Shown: positions 1-8,984, counted from the stretch's first letter. The stretch: DNA of 54,374 nt from JBBQSF01 sp038214085 (GCA_038214085.1 JBBQSF010000001.1:1-54374), one strand, 5' to 3'. Notes: generated by a model from the sequence alone, not told the origin. Numbers and translations: made by a program.

Positions 1-692
1 CAAGTGCCATCGGGAGTATCGTAATCGTTGCCCCAAATATTCAGGCATTCTCTTTTGCCGATAGCTGTTTGAGTTAAATAGGGTATCAGATTGTTAGGAA
101 TACCAATTGGCAACTCGCCAATAATGGCAGATTTATGAGCACCAATAGGATTAAAATACCTCAATGAGATTACATTTTTTTTTGCCGAAGAAGAATAATC
201 TTCAAGTATTTTTTCAGAAACTTGTTTTGTGTAACCGTAAGGCGAATAAGGGGTTTTGAAAGGTGTTGTTTCAGAAACAGGCAATTCGTCTGGTTGTCCG
301 TAAACAGTACATGATGATGAAAACACGATATTGTTTATTCCCGCAGCAGTGGTGCATTCCAGCAAATTGATAAGCGAAAGAACATTGTTACGGTAATATT
401 TCATGGGGTTCAGAACCGATTCGCCAACAGCTTTAAACGCAGCAAAGTGAATAATTCCGGCAATATCCGAATTGAGCAGAAAAAATTTGCTTAAAGCTTC
501 TTTGTTGCACAAATCAATATTTGAAAATTCGGGGCGTATCCCGGAAACTTTTTCAATGGAATCAACAACCCATTCGTACGAATTGGAAAGGTTGTCAATA
601 ATCATTACATCAAATCCAGCCTGCTGTAATTCAACAACAGTATGCGATCCGATAAATCCTGTGCCTCCGGTAACTAATATTTTTTTCGACAA
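1..692 (-). CDS. galE: UDP-glucose 4-epimerase (partial, C-terminus outside window)
   Basis: Short-chain dehydrogenase-type epimerase that interconverts UDP-Glc/UDP-Gal (or the N-acetyl forms) in the cytoplasm for surface polysaccharide synthesis. The visible 230 codons start LSKKILVTGG. They carry the NAD-binding GGTGFIGSH at residues 9-17, the SSSCTVYG segment, and the catalytic YxxxK pair at Y152/K156 in PYGYTK. About 100 C-terminal residues are missing at the left edge. The start is inferred to be TTG at 692: no ATG lies in frame between the previous gene's stop and the Rossmann motif, and the residues after the TTG match the family's usual N-terminus. It lies 21 bp downstream of the wbpA-like gene and is probably the last visible gene of that operon. 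Identity as GalE rather than a related 4-epimerase is likely but not proven. Confidence 0.88.
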   Translation of the reverse strand, partial: MSKKILVTGGTGFIGSHTVVELQQAGFDVMIIDNLSNSYEWVVDSIEKVSGIRPEFSNIDLCNKEALSKFFLLNSDIAGIIHFAAFKAVGESVLNPMKYYRNNVLSLINLLECTTAAGINNIVFSSSCTVYGQPDELPVSETTPFKTPYSPYGYTKQVSEKILEDYSSSAKKNVISLRYFNPIGAHKSAIIGELPIGIPNNLIPYLTQTAIGKRECLNIWGNDYDTPDGT

Positions 693-713
693 TTTTTATA
701 ATTTAAACCGGAA

Positions 714-2009
714 TTAAAGACTCCAGTAGGTTAGCTTATTTATTTTTCCCCTGTAAATTCCTTTAACATCAACTAAAATTGCATTTTCGTTGGTAAGTGC
801 TGCAAAATAGTTTTCGTCGAGATTTATATAATCCTTATGATTAACGGCAACAATAACGGCATCATAATCTTTCGAAAGATTTTCGGTTAATCCAAAGCCG
901 TATTCGTGCATTAATTCTTTCGACGAAGCATGTGGATCGGTAACGTCAACATTTACGCCGTATGATTTGAATTCGCTGATCACATCGGCAACTCTTGAAT
1001 TGCGGATATCGCTTACGTCTTCTTTAAAAGTAGCGCCCATTACGAGAACTTTTGCATGGAGAACATTCTTGCCTGCTGCAATCATTTTTTTAACAGTCTG
1101 TTTTGCGATATAAAATCCCATAGAATCGTTCACATACCTGCCAGAAAGAATAATCTGCGGAGTATATCTGAATTCTTTTGCTTTATAAGTGAGGTAATAC
1201 GGGTCAACACCAATACAATGTCCGCCAACAAGGCCAGGGAAAAATTTCAGAAAATTCCATTTGGTGCCCGCAGCTTCCAACACTTCATACGTATTAATTC
1301 CCATGCGGTTAAAAATGATGGAAAGCTCATTCATAAGAGCTATATTTACATCGCGCTGTGTGTTTTCAATAATTTTTGCCGACTCGGCCACTTTAATGCA
1401 TGATGCTCTATGAACACCTGCAGTAACAATAAGTTCGTACACTTTTGCAACAATATCAAGGGATTCATCATCGCAACCTGAAACCACTTTTGTAATGGTG
1501 GTAATAGTATGCAATTTATCGCCGGGATTGATACGTTCTGGAGAGAAACCAACTTTAAAATCTTCCACGAATTTAAGTCCGGAAAGTTCTTCAAGAATTG
1601 GAATGCAATCTTCTTCGGTACATCCGGGATACACAGTGGATTCGTAAACCACATAATCGCCTTTTTTCAAAACCTTTCCAACAGTGCGTGTAGCGCTTAG
1701 AAGCGGAGTTAGATCCGGAAGGTTATGATCGTCGATAGGCGTTGGCACGGCAACAATATGGAAAGTGGCATCTTTAAGATCTTCTAAGGTTGCAGTGAAT
1801 TGGATGTCGCAATTGTCAAAGGCTTCCGAAGGAAGTTCTTCGCTTGGGTCGATGCGATTTTTCATCATTTCAACACGATCTTCTTTGATATCAAATCCTA
1901 TTACAGGCATTTTTTTTGCAAACTCAAGAGCTATTGGTAAGCCTACGTATCCAAGGCCTATAACGGATAATTTTGTTTCTTTATTTAAAAGTTTTTCGTA
2001 AATATTCAT
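714..2009 (-). CDS. wbpA: UDP-N-acetylhexosamine 6-dehydrogenase (WbpA/TviB type)
   Basis: NAD-dependent nucleotide-sugar dehydrogenase that oxidises C6 of UDP-GlcNAc (or UDP-GalNAc) to the uronic acid in two steps. The N-terminal Rossmann motif GLGYVGLP is at residues 18-25. The catalytic cysteine is C265 in GGHCIGVDPYY, and the C-terminal UDP-binding domain contains GATFKEDVSDIRNS. The length, 431 aa, is normal for the family. The sequence alone resembles the TviB/WbpO branch as well as WbpA. Its place directly after wbpE-D-B homologues argues that it supplies UDP-GlcNAcA to them. It starts with ATG at 2009, 3 bp after the wbpB-like stop, so it is in the same transcript. The gene symbol is assigned by context. 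Confidence 0.88.
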   Translation of the reverse strand: MNIYEKLLNKETKLSVIGLGYVGLPIALEFAKKMPVIGFDIKEDRVEMMKNRIDPSEELPSEAFDNCDIQFTATLEDLKDATFHIVAVPTPIDDHNLPDLTPLLSATRTVGKVLKKGDYVVYESTVYPGCTEEDCIPILEELSGLKFVEDFKVGFSPERINPGDKLHTITTITKVVSGCDDESLDIVAKVYELIVTAGVHRASCIKVAESAKIIENTQRDVNIALMNELSIIFNRMGINTYEVLEAAGTKWNFLKFFPGLVGGHCIGVDPYYLTYKAKEFRYTPQIILSGRYVNDSMGFYIAKQTVKKMIAAGKNVLHAKVLVMGATFKEDVSDIRNSRVADVISEFKSYGVNVDVTDPHASSKELMHEYGFGLTENLSKDYDAVIVAVNHKDYINLDENYFAALTNENAILVDVKGIYRGKINKLTYWSL

Positions 2010-2012
2010 GAC

Positions 2013-2972
2013 TTATAATTTAATCTTTTTTAAAATTGGATGATAATCACCTTTAATTCCAACAGGGGTATTATTTCTAATGTCAAAAGCAACCTGAATG
2101 CTGGGATATGATTCTGACAATCCGAAACCGTTTCCATTTATTATTTCGGTATAACTGTGTGTATGAAGTTCTGTAAATCCTTCACTAAATTCTGATTCCT
2201 GCCCTTCGATAGAGATGGAACGATATGTACGCTGATTCGCATCAACTGCAACTTGTGGCAAATCGTTTGAATCAATGCTCAGAAACCAGCGAACACGGGC
2301 TTTTTCGAGCTGTAAAAACCCAGCAGCTTTATCGGTATGATACAAATGAACTATATTTTGTTTAACAGGGCCAAAAATCCACATCAGCATATCAAAAAAG
2401 TGAATGCCGATATTTGTAGCTATTCCGCCTGATTTAGTGGGTTCTCCTTTCCATGATATTTGATACCAATGGCCTCTGCTTGTGATATACGATAAATCAA
2501 CATCATAAATCTTGTCAGCAGGACCATTTTTAATATCTTCTTTTAGCTTGATAATAGAAGGATGAAGGCGAAGCTGAAGAATGTTATAAATTTTTTTCCC
2601 TGTTTCTTTTTCAATTTCCTGCAAAGCGTCAATATTCCAGGGATTCAATACCAACGGTTTTTCGCAGATAGCATGTGCATCATTTCGTAAGGCAAGGCGA
2701 ATATGAGAATCGTGAAGATAATTCGGTGAGCAAATGCTTACGTAATCGATTTTCTTTTCACCTCTGCGGCGAAGTTTGTCGAGATGCCGGTCAAAACGTT
2801 CTGCTTCCAGAAAAAAATCCGCTTCCGGAAAGTAACGGTCAATGATACCTACAGAATCATTTTTGTCTAGTGCGGCAACCAGATTGTTATGAGTATCAGC
2901 AATGGCTTTCATGTGCCGAGGAGCTATGTAGCCTGCTGCACCAATCAACGCAAAATTTAGTTTATCTGACAT
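2013..2972 (-). CDS. wbpB: Gfo/Idh/MocA-family oxidoreductase, WbpB-like UDP-GlcNAcA 3-dehydrogenase
   Basis: Predicted to oxidise the C3 hydroxyl of UDP-GlcNAcA to the 3-keto sugar, which the WbpE-like transaminase then aminates. Near the N-terminus is the nucleotide-binding segment GAAGYIAPRH (residues 11-20). The family's EKP motif is at residues 104-106 (AICEKPLVLNP). A C-terminal Gfo/Idh/MocA alpha/beta domain follows. The length is 319 aa. I chose the ATG at 2972, one base past the wbpD stop. An upstream in-frame TTG at 2993 would overlap wbpD and lengthen the N-terminus beyond the usual form. The family is certain from motifs; the substrate is inferred from the operon. Confidence 0.85.
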   Translation of the reverse strand: MSDKLNFALIGAAGYIAPRHMKAIADTHNNLVAALDKNDSVGIIDRYFPEADFFLEAERFDRHLDKLRRRGEKKIDYVSICSPNYLHDSHIRLALRNDAHAICEKPLVLNPWNIDALQEIEKETGKKIYNILQLRLHPSIIKLKEDIKNGPADKIYDVDLSYITSRGHWYQISWKGEPTKSGGIATNIGIHFFDMLMWIFGPVKQNIVHLYHTDKAAGFLQLEKARVRWFLSIDSNDLPQVAVDANQRTYRSISIEGQESEFSEGFTELHTHSYTEIINGNGFGLSESYPSIQVAFDIRNNTPVGIKGDYHPILKKIKL

Positions 2973-2973
2973 A

Positions 2974-3555
2974 TCAGGATAATTTTGTGACAATATTGTT
3001 TTTTAGCTGATATTTTTCTTTGCTTTCAGGGCATACAGCATAACCATCGGCATCAAAATTTAAACGATGACCGTATTCGCTCATCCAACCAGTTTGTTTT
3101 GCTGGATTTCCAACAACAAGAGCATAAGCCAGAACTGTTTTTGTAACAACAGCACCAGCGCCAATAAATGCATATTCACCAATATCATGGCCACAAACAA
3201 TGGTTGCATTTGCGCCAATAGAAACGCCTTTTTTTACATGGGTTTTTGAATATTCACTTTTGCGATTTATTGCACTTCGGGGATTGATAACATTTGTAAA
3301 AACCATTGAGGGCCCTAGGAAAACATCATCGTCGCAGATCACACCAGTGTAAATAGAAACGTTATTTTGAATCTTGACATTTTTTCCTAAAATAACTCCA
3401 GGTGAAACCACCACATTCTGACCGATATTGCAGTTTTCGCCAATCACACAATCCTTCATAATATGGCTGAAATGCCAGATTTTTGTACCGGTACCAATAG
3501 TGCATCCTTCGTCGATGATTGCGGTTTCGTGGTGGAAAAAATCTTGTTCCTGCAT
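2974..3555 (-). CDS. wbpD: left-handed beta-helix N-acetyltransferase, WbpD-like
   Basis: Predicted acetyl-CoA-dependent acetyltransferase acting on the 3-amino group of UDP-GlcNAc(3NH2)A to give UDP-2,3-diacetamido-2,3-dideoxyglucuronate. The 193-aa protein is built of hexapeptide repeats from about residue 12 to 160 (CTIGTG, CVIGEN, CNIGQN, VILGKN), with the family's NPRSAI loop. The ATG at 3555 gives MQEQDFFHHETAI, the usual N-terminus of WbpD/WlbB proteins, and falls 4 bp after the aminotransferase stop. A longer in-frame opening up to 3690 would run inside wbpE and is rejected. All four WbpA/B/E/D activities are therefore encoded in a row. Confidence 0.88.
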   Translation of the reverse strand: MQEQDFFHHETAIIDEGCTIGTGTKIWHFSHIMKDCVIGENCNIGQNVVVSPGVILGKNVKIQNNVSIYTGVICDDDVFLGPSMVFTNVINPRSAINRKSEYSKTHVKKGVSIGANATIVCGHDIGEYAFIGAGAVVTKTVLAYALVVGNPAKQTGWMSEYGHRLNFDADGYAVCPESKEKYQLKNNIVTKLS

Positions 3556-3559
3556 GATT

Positions 3560-4693
3560 CTAGTTGTTGTTAATAAATTCCAGAACACTTGATGTAATGT
3601 GATGCAGTTGTTCTTCGTCAAGTTCAGTGTGCATAGGCAAAGATACAACTCTTTTTGATAAATCTTCTGTAACAGGGAAGTCACCTTCATTGTAACGGGA
3701 ATCGAGATACGCTTTTTGCATGTGCATAGGAACCGGATAATAAATCATGGCTGGAATTTCTTTAGAATTCAGAAAATCAATAAGTTTTGCGCGGTCAATT
3801 CCATCGGTTACCAAAGTGTACTGATGAAATACATGGGTTGATTGTTTGGAACAAAGAGGCGTTTTAAGATTGGGACAATCCTTAAAAGCATTGTTATAAT
3901 ACGCAGCAGCTTTATTACGTGCGGCAGCATAATTATCCAGTCGTTTTAATTTAATACCGAGAATGGCAGCTTGAATGCTGTCTAAACGGGAATTCACACC
4001 AATTAAGTCGTGGTAATATCTAACGGTCATCCCGTGATTTACAACAATTCGCAGCTGATTTGCAAGTTCATCATTGTTGGTAAAAATTGCACCGCCATCA
4101 CCGTAGCAACCTAAATTTTTAGAAGGGAAAAATGAAGTGCAACCCACATGTCCGATTGTTCCTGCTTTTTTTGTTGAACCATCAGCAAAAATATAATCTG
4201 CGCCAACAGCCTGACAATTGTCTTCAATTACAAATAAATTGTGTTTTTTAGCAATGTCCATAATGGTTTCCATATCGGCACACTGACCAAAAAGGTGAAC
4301 GGGAACAATGGCTTTTGTTTTTGGTGTAATTGCTTTTACAATTGCTTCGGGATCAATGTTGAATGTGTCGGGGGTTACATCTACAAGTACAGGAACAAGC
4401 CCGAGTAATGCGATAACTTCTGCTGTTGCTACAAAAGTAAATGAAGGTGCAATAACTTCGTCGCCGGGTTTAAGCCCAAGAGCCATCATGGCAACCTGTA
4501 AAGCATCGGTTCCGTTTGCACAGGGAATAACATGCTTAACACCAAGATATTTTTCAAGATCTTCCTGAAAATTTTTAACTGCAGGACCATTGATAAATGC
4601 TGTGGATTCAATCACGTTAATTACAGCCTGATCAATTTCGTCTTTCATGTTCAGGTATTGACTTTTTAGGTCGACCATTTGAATTTTTTTCAT
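3560..4693 (-). CDS. wbpE: DegT/DnrJ/EryC1 aminotransferase, WbpE-like
   Basis: PLP-dependent sugar aminotransferase predicted to convert UDP-3-keto-GlcNAcA to the 3-amino sugar with glutamate as donor. It is a fold-type I enzyme. GTDALQ at about residues 61-66 binds the cofactor phosphate, EDNCQAVGA has the PLP-nitrogen aspartate D158, and the Schiff-base lysine is K192 in PSKNLGCYGDG. The length is 377 aa, standard for the family. I chose the ATG at 4693 (MKKIQMVDL); the frame stays open 42 bp further upstream but the extra residues do not resemble the family. It is the first gene of the minus-strand operon, with a TAnnTTTG box 39 bp upstream at 4733-4740. Confidence 0.88.
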   Translation of the reverse strand: MKKIQMVDLKSQYLNMKDEIDQAVINVIESTAFINGPAVKNFQEDLEKYLGVKHVIPCANGTDALQVAMMALGLKPGDEVIAPSFTFVATAEVIALLGLVPVLVDVTPDTFNIDPEAIVKAITPKTKAIVPVHLFGQCADMETIMDIAKKHNLFVIEDNCQAVGADYIFADGSTKKAGTIGHVGCTSFFPSKNLGCYGDGGAIFTNNDELANQLRIVVNHGMTVRYYHDLIGVNSRLDSIQAAILGIKLKRLDNYAAARNKAAAYYNNAFKDCPNLKTPLCSKQSTHVFHQYTLVTDGIDRAKLIDFLNSKEIPAMIYYPVPMHMQKAYLDSRYNEGDFPVTEDLSKRVVSLPMHTELDEEQLHHITSSVLEFINNN

Positions 4694-4732
4694 TTTTATA
4701 TATTTAAAATCAATAATTGTAGTTTCCGGTCG

Positions 4733-4740
4733 CAAAGATA
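4733..4740 (-). promoter_or_regulatory. Bacteroidetes -7 box for the wbp operon
   Basis: On the minus strand this reads TATCTTTG, an exact match to the TAnnTTTG element of Bacteroidetes primary-sigma promoters. It lies 39 bp before the wbpE ATG. No clear TTTG -33 element is present at the usual distance. Confidence 0.5.
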
Positions 4741-4834
4741 ATATTATTATACTTTTTAGGAATTTTCTGCGTTAATAAAACGTTAAATAAATTAAATAAT
4801 TTCAAGCTTTCTATCCATACGTTTTTAAAAACAC

Positions 4835-4842
4835 TAAATTTG
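4835..4842 (+). promoter_or_regulatory. -7 box TAAATTTG just before the 4852 gene
   Basis: Exact TAnnTTTG match ending 9 bp before the ATG at 4852. If used, the transcript would have almost no leader. It is back-to-back with the wbp promoter, so 4694-4851 would be a divergent promoter region. Confidence 0.4.
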
Positions 4843-4851
4843 CCGACAGGT

Positions 4852-5607
4852 ATGAAAAAAACACTTTTACTTTTTTTATTGTTTGCAATAACACTTCCTT
4901 ATGCCAGAGCACAGGTGAGTATTAAAGATTCCATTATTCGCACAACAATACTTTCGGTATCTTATTCCTATTTGATTCCCGGTGGAGATCTTGCAAAAAG
5001 ATTTAAACCATCGTCCGGTTTAGGTGGTACTTTTTTATTGAAAAATAAAAAGAATTTTGTTTTTGGAGCAGAAGGAACTTTCCTTTTCAGAGATACCATC
5101 AAAGAAACAAATATTTTTGATTCTATAGTAACTGATGGCGGATATCTGATTGATGGAAACGGAACACTAGCCGATATTAGGCTTTATGAACGCGGATTTA
5201 CATTTTTTGGAAAGGCAGGAAAACTGTTTCCAACGTTTGGGCCAAATCCAAATTCAGGAATTTTGGTAATGGGTGGAGTGGGCTTATTTCAGCATAAATT
5301 CCGTATAGAAAATCCGGGAAATGTTACACCCCAGATAAATGGCGATTATAAAAAAGGTTACGACCGACTTTGCAATGGACTGGCAATAAATCAATCCATT
5401 GGCTACCTGTATATGGGGAATTCCCGATTGGTAAGTTTTTACGCAGGGCTTGAATTTACTCAGGCCTGGACACAATCGCGCCGTTCGTACGATTATCTGA
5501 CCATGCAGAAGGACGAAACCAAACGCTTTGATTCTATGTGGGGATTTAAAGTATCATGGATTATTCCGTTGTACAAACGTTCGCCTCAGAAGTATTACTT
5601 TAATTAA
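4852..5607 (+). CDS. hypothetical outer-membrane beta-barrel protein
   Basis: Function unknown. The ATG at 4852 gives MKKTLLLFLLFAITLPYARAQ, a clean signal peptide with cleavage after ARA; an in-frame TTG 12 bp upstream is less likely. The mature part (about 230 aa) alternates aromatic and polar residues, is rich in Gly, and contains short strand-like segments such as GGTFLLKNKKNFVFGAEGTF and a C-terminus that ends in an aromatic-rich stretch, as in small Bacteroidetes porin-like barrels. It sits just upstream of the Kdo transferase gene, with 10 bp between them, so the two are probably cotranscribed. That hints at an envelope-assembly role, but this is inference only. Confidence 0.7.
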   Translation: MKKTLLLFLLFAITLPYARAQVSIKDSIIRTTILSVSYSYLIPGGDLAKRFKPSSGLGGTFLLKNKKNFVFGAEGTFLFRDTIKETNIFDSIVTDGGYLIDGNGTLADIRLYERGFTFFGKAGKLFPTFGPNPNSGILVMGGVGLFQHKFRIENPGNVTPQINGDYKKGYDRLCNGLAINQSIGYLYMGNSRLVSFYAGLEFTQAWTQSRRSYDYLTMQKDETKRFDSMWGFKVSWIIPLYKRSPQKYYFN

Positions 5608-5617
5608 GCTACTTTTA

Positions 5618-6853
5618 GTGAGATTTCTTTACAACACCGGAATATTTCTGTATTATATCGCAATACGAATTTCGTCAGCTACCAATAAAAAAGCACAATT
5701 GTGGCTGAGAGGAAGGCGTAAGATTTTTGAAAAATTACAACAAACTTTTTCAGCGAAACAAGATACGATATGGATGCATTGTGCATCATTGGGCGAATTT
5801 GAACAGGGCAGACCATTGCTGGAAGAAATAAGGAAAGAGTATCCTCATTACAAATTACTTCTGACTTTCTTTTCACCTTCGGGCTTCGAAATCCGGAAAA
5901 AATACGAAGGTGCCGATGCTGTTTTTTATCTTCCAATTGACACACCTGCAAATGCAAAAAGATTTGTTTCTATCGTTAAACCTAAGATTGCGTTTTTTGT
6001 TAAGTACGAATTTTGGTTCAACTACCAGCAACAGCTGAAAAAAAACAGGATTCCCTTTTTTGTGGTATCAGCCAATTTTAGGAGCAATCAACATTTTTTT
6101 AAATGGTATGGCGGATGGTTCAGAAAAAATCTGGAAAATTTTACGCATCTTTTTGTGCAGAACGAACATTCGAAAAATTTATTAGAAGCTGTTAATATTA
6201 ATAATGTTACTGTGTGTGGCGATACGCGTTTTGATAGGGTAGCGGCGATTACCAGTCAGGCAAAAGCTTTTCCGCTTATTGAAAAATTCTGTAATAATAA
6301 AAAAGTTTTTATTGCAGGCAGTTCATGGAAACCCGATGAAGATATTCTGATTCCTTTTATTAATGAGAACTCCAAGTCATTCAAATATATTATTGCACCA
6401 CACGAAGTGCATAAAGAACACATCGAAACCATTAGTAATTCTTTAAAAACCGATTTTGTTATTTATTCTGAACTGAATGATGAAAACGCGCAAAGTGCCG
6501 ATGTGCTTATTATTGACTGTATCGGAATTCTTTCGCATGTATATCAGTATGGTTACATTACTTATATTGGCGGGGGATTTGGCAAAAGCATTCACAATAT
6601 TTTAGAACCGGCAACTTTTGGAATGCCTGTGATATTTGGTCCCAATCATACCAAATTTGCCGAAGCCATTGAATTAAAAAAAGAAGGCGGTGCATTTTCG
6701 ATTTCAAATTCCGAAGAATTCGAAAGTTTAATGGACGCTTGGATAATTGCTCCAGAGAAGGTTGTTGGAGCTTCTGCAATTTCAAAAAAATACGTAATCG
6801 AGCATACTGGTGCCTGTGGTATAATTATGAAATCAGTTTCTGCATATTTTTAA
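5618..6853 (+). CDS. waaA: 3-deoxy-D-manno-octulosonic acid (Kdo) transferase
   Basis: Inner-membrane GT-B glycosyltransferase that adds Kdo to lipid A precursor, the step that joins lipid A to core oligosaccharide. The N-terminus RFLYNTGIFLYYIAIRIS is the short membrane anchor. ASLGEFEQGRP follows, with E60 at the position of the proposed catalytic base. Then come TFFSPSGFE and KYEFWFNY, and the C-terminal half has YIGGGFGKSIHNILEP, the donor-binding signature. The first in-frame ATG (5528) would overlap the previous gene by 80 bp and add foreign residues. A GTG at 5618 gives the family's normal start and a 411-aa protein, so I use it. Confidence 0.88.
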   Translation: MRFLYNTGIFLYYIAIRISSATNKKAQLWLRGRRKIFEKLQQTFSAKQDTIWMHCASLGEFEQGRPLLEEIRKEYPHYKLLLTFFSPSGFEIRKKYEGADAVFYLPIDTPANAKRFVSIVKPKIAFFVKYEFWFNYQQQLKKNRIPFFVVSANFRSNQHFFKWYGGWFRKNLENFTHLFVQNEHSKNLLEAVNINNVTVCGDTRFDRVAAITSQAKAFPLIEKFCNNKKVFIAGSSWKPDEDILIPFINENSKSFKYIIAPHEVHKEHIETISNSLKTDFVIYSELNDENAQSADVLIIDCIGILSHVYQYGYITYIGGGFGKSIHNILEPATFGMPVIFGPNHTKFAEAIELKKEGGAFSISNSEEFESLMDAWIIAPEKVVGASAISKKYVIEHTGACGIIMKSVSAYF

Positions 6854-6920
6854 CCCAACGCATTCTGTTAAAGTTCAATCAATTCAGATTTCCTCCAGAT
6901 TCATTTTGTAAATTCGCGCA

Positions 6921-7601
6921 ATGAAAATTTTATTAATCGAAGACGAAACTTTTCTTGCAGAATCCATTATTGAATTTTTAACCGCATCGGGTTTTATTTG
7001 CGAATGGGCCGAAACATTCGAAATGGGATTTGAAAAAGTATCATTGTATGAATACAATTGCGTTCTGGTAGATATTACATTGCCCGGAGGAAGTGGGCTG
7101 CAGATTATTGAACAATTAAAAAAAATGAAACCAGATGCAGGAGTAATTATCATTTCGGCAAAAAATTCGCTCGACGATAAACTCACAGGCCTTGATCTCG
7201 GCGCTGATGATTATATTACAAAACCATTTCATTTATCTGAACTGAATGCACGCATTAAATCAGTTATACGGCGAAGAAATTTTGAAGGGAAAAAAGAAAT
7301 TCTTGTGAACGATATCAGAGTGGTTCCCGAGCTTTCACAGGTTTTTGTAAAGAATCAGGAATTGGTGCTCACTAAAAAAGAATACGAAATGCTGCTGTTT
7401 TTCCTTTCAAATATTAACAGGGTGCTTACAAAAGAGTCCATTGCAGAACACCTTTGGGGAGATGACATGGATATGGCCGACTCGTTTGATTTTATTTACA
7501 CCCACATTAAAAACATCAGAAAAAAAATTATAGAAAAAGGTGGGAAAGATTGCATACATACAGTTTATGGAATGGGTTATAAATTAGCAGAAGAACAATG
7601 A
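6921..7601 (+). CDS. OmpR/PhoB-family response regulator
   Basis: Cytoplasmic DNA-binding response regulator of 226 aa. The receiver domain is at residues 1-115, with acidic residues E7/D8, phospho-acceptor D51 in VLVDITLP and the conserved lysine K101 in YITKPF. The winged-helix output domain occupies about 125-226 (LTKKEYEMLLFF, YTHIKNIRKKI, HTVYGMGYKL). It overlaps the kinase gene by 4 bp, so the two are translationally coupled. A TAAATTCG box (one mismatch to TAnnTTTG) ends 4 bp before the ATG. Direct repeats with an 11-bp period, the typical binding pattern of this family, stand before two nearby genes (8852 and 10668) and are the natural candidates for its targets. Confidence 0.93.
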   Translation: MKILLIEDETFLAESIIEFLTASGFICEWAETFEMGFEKVSLYEYNCVLVDITLPGGSGLQIIEQLKKMKPDAGVIIISAKNSLDDKLTGLDLGADDYITKPFHLSELNARIKSVIRRRNFEGKKEILVNDIRVVPELSQVFVKNQELVLTKKEYEMLLFFLSNINRVLTKESIAEHLWGDDMDMADSFDFIYTHIKNIRKKIIEKGGKDCIHTVYGMGYKLAEEQ

Positions 7602-8851
7602 AACTACTTGTAAAAACAAACATTTACTACTTGCTTTTTTCTATTCTTGCATTTGCATTTGGCAGCCTGATTTTTTATGTGATAATTTCGAATGTTATTT
7701 ACGATGAAATTGATGAAACTCTTTTAGATAAAAAAGCAAAGATTGTTGAACAATTGAGTGCAAATGATTCGTTACCCGATTTTAATAATGCGTTTGACAG
7801 TCATATAACAATAGCTCTTTCAGCAGATTCAGTAAGTCAGCAATTCATCGACACTGTTTTTTTTAATAAAGAAGAAAATGAAGACGTGGCATACCGTTCG
7901 TTGATTTTTTCTGCTAAGTCAAACGGAAAAATTTATCGTTTTGCCGTTTCAAAATCTCTCATTGAATCAGAAGATCTGATACAAGGAATTATTGTTTCCA
8001 CGCTGTTGGTTTTCTTGATTTTACTGCTGATGCTGATTTCTTTCAATTATTTTATTTCGAAAAAGATTTGGCGTCCTTTCAATAAAACCCTCGAAAGTCT
8101 CGAAAAATTTGATGTAACAAGCAATGTTGATTTTAGTATTACGGAGAACAATATTACTGAATTCAAAAAACTCAACGAAGCCATTTGCCGAATGACGGAT
8201 AAAATGAAAAAAGATTTTTCAATTCAAAAGGAATTTACCGAGAATGCTTCGCATGAAATTCAAACGCCGCTTTCCATCATCAAATCAAAACTCGAATTGC
8301 TTTTACAGGAAGAGGGATTGAAAGAAAACCAGGTGAAGTTTATCCGAGAAACCTATGACGCAGCTAACCGACTTTCCAAACTAAATCAGGCATTGCTGTT
8401 GATTACAAAAATTGAAAACCAGCAATTTCCAAAGAAAGAAAGTATAGATTTTGGCTCAATAATAACAAAGCATTTGAAAAATTTTGAAGAACTGATTGCA
8501 GAAAAAAATATTGAGCTGAATGTGAATTATAATTCATCAAAAAGTGTTTCGATCAATCCTCTTCTTGCCGACATTCTTATATCAAATCTTATTGGCAATG
8601 CTATCAAGCATAATATTCCCAATGGGAAAATAAATATTACTTATACTGATTTGGGTGTGATGATTGAAAACTCAGGAAATGCCCTTGTTTCGGATCCGGT
8701 AGATTTGTTTAACCGTTTCCGTAAGGACAAACAGAATTCTGAGTCGCTTGGTCTTGGACTTTCCATAGTGAAGAAAATTGCGGAAACAAGCGGGATGCAA
8801 GTAGAATATTCATTTACCAATGGCTTACATTCGGTTGCAATAATTTTTTAG
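7598..8851 (+). CDS. sensor histidine kinase, partner of the 6921 regulator
   Basis: Membrane kinase of 417 aa. TM1 is at about residues 8-34, a periplasmic sensor of roughly 90 residues follows, and TM2 is at about 128-155. A HAMP-like linker follows. The HisKA box is KEFTENASHEIQTPLSII with phospho-acceptor H219. The HATPase domain has NLIGNAIKHN (N box) and the G2 box LGLGLSIVKKI. The G1 segment is degenerate: the usual DNG-type motif reads MIENSGNAL, as in many Bacteroidetes kinases of this type. The signal sensed is unknown. A candidate operator begins one base after its stop codon. Confidence 0.92.
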   Translation: MKLLVKTNIYYLLFSILAFAFGSLIFYVIISNVIYDEIDETLLDKKAKIVEQLSANDSLPDFNNAFDSHITIALSADSVSQQFIDTVFFNKEENEDVAYRSLIFSAKSNGKIYRFAVSKSLIESEDLIQGIIVSTLLVFLILLLMLISFNYFISKKIWRPFNKTLESLEKFDVTSNVDFSITENNITEFKKLNEAICRMTDKMKKDFSIQKEFTENASHEIQTPLSIIKSKLELLLQEEGLKENQVKFIRETYDAANRLSKLNQALLLITKIENQQFPKKESIDFGSIITKHLKNFEELIAEKNIELNVNYNSSKSVSINPLLADILISNLIGNAIKHNIPNGKINITYTDLGVMIENSGNALVSDPVDLFNRFRKDKQNSESLGLGLSIVKKIAETSGMQVEYSFTNGLHSVAIIF

Positions 8852-8885
8852 TACAGAATTGCTACAGAATTATATTTTACTTTTA
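8852..8885 (+). promoter_or_regulatory. 11-bp-period direct repeat plus -7-like box (site A)
   Basis: TACAGAATT occurs at 8852-8860 and again at 8863-8871, exactly 11 bp apart. Six bases later is TACTTTTA (8878-8885), one mismatch from TAnnTTTG. A tandem repeat with one-helical-turn period in place of the -33 element is how OmpR/PhoB regulators activate. The same layout recurs at 10668. It would control the gene at 8985. The regulator is assumed to be the adjacent one. Confidence 0.6.
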
Positions 8886-8984
8886 GCAAATTTTATCAGA
8901 AAAAAACAAATTAAATCGGAGCACATACAAGACAGAGGCTTCTATAAATAATATTTTTTTAATTAACTTTTAATTATTTTCAAA

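Noticed and set aside
472..717. Plus-strand open frame of 81 codons at the left end
   Set aside because: It lies antisense to galE, whose minus-strand frame has clear motifs; no family resemblance or promoter.
3556..3690. N-terminal extension of the WbpD-like protein
   Set aside because: It overlaps the 3' end of wbpE and is unlike the family; the ATG at 3555 gives the standard N-terminus.
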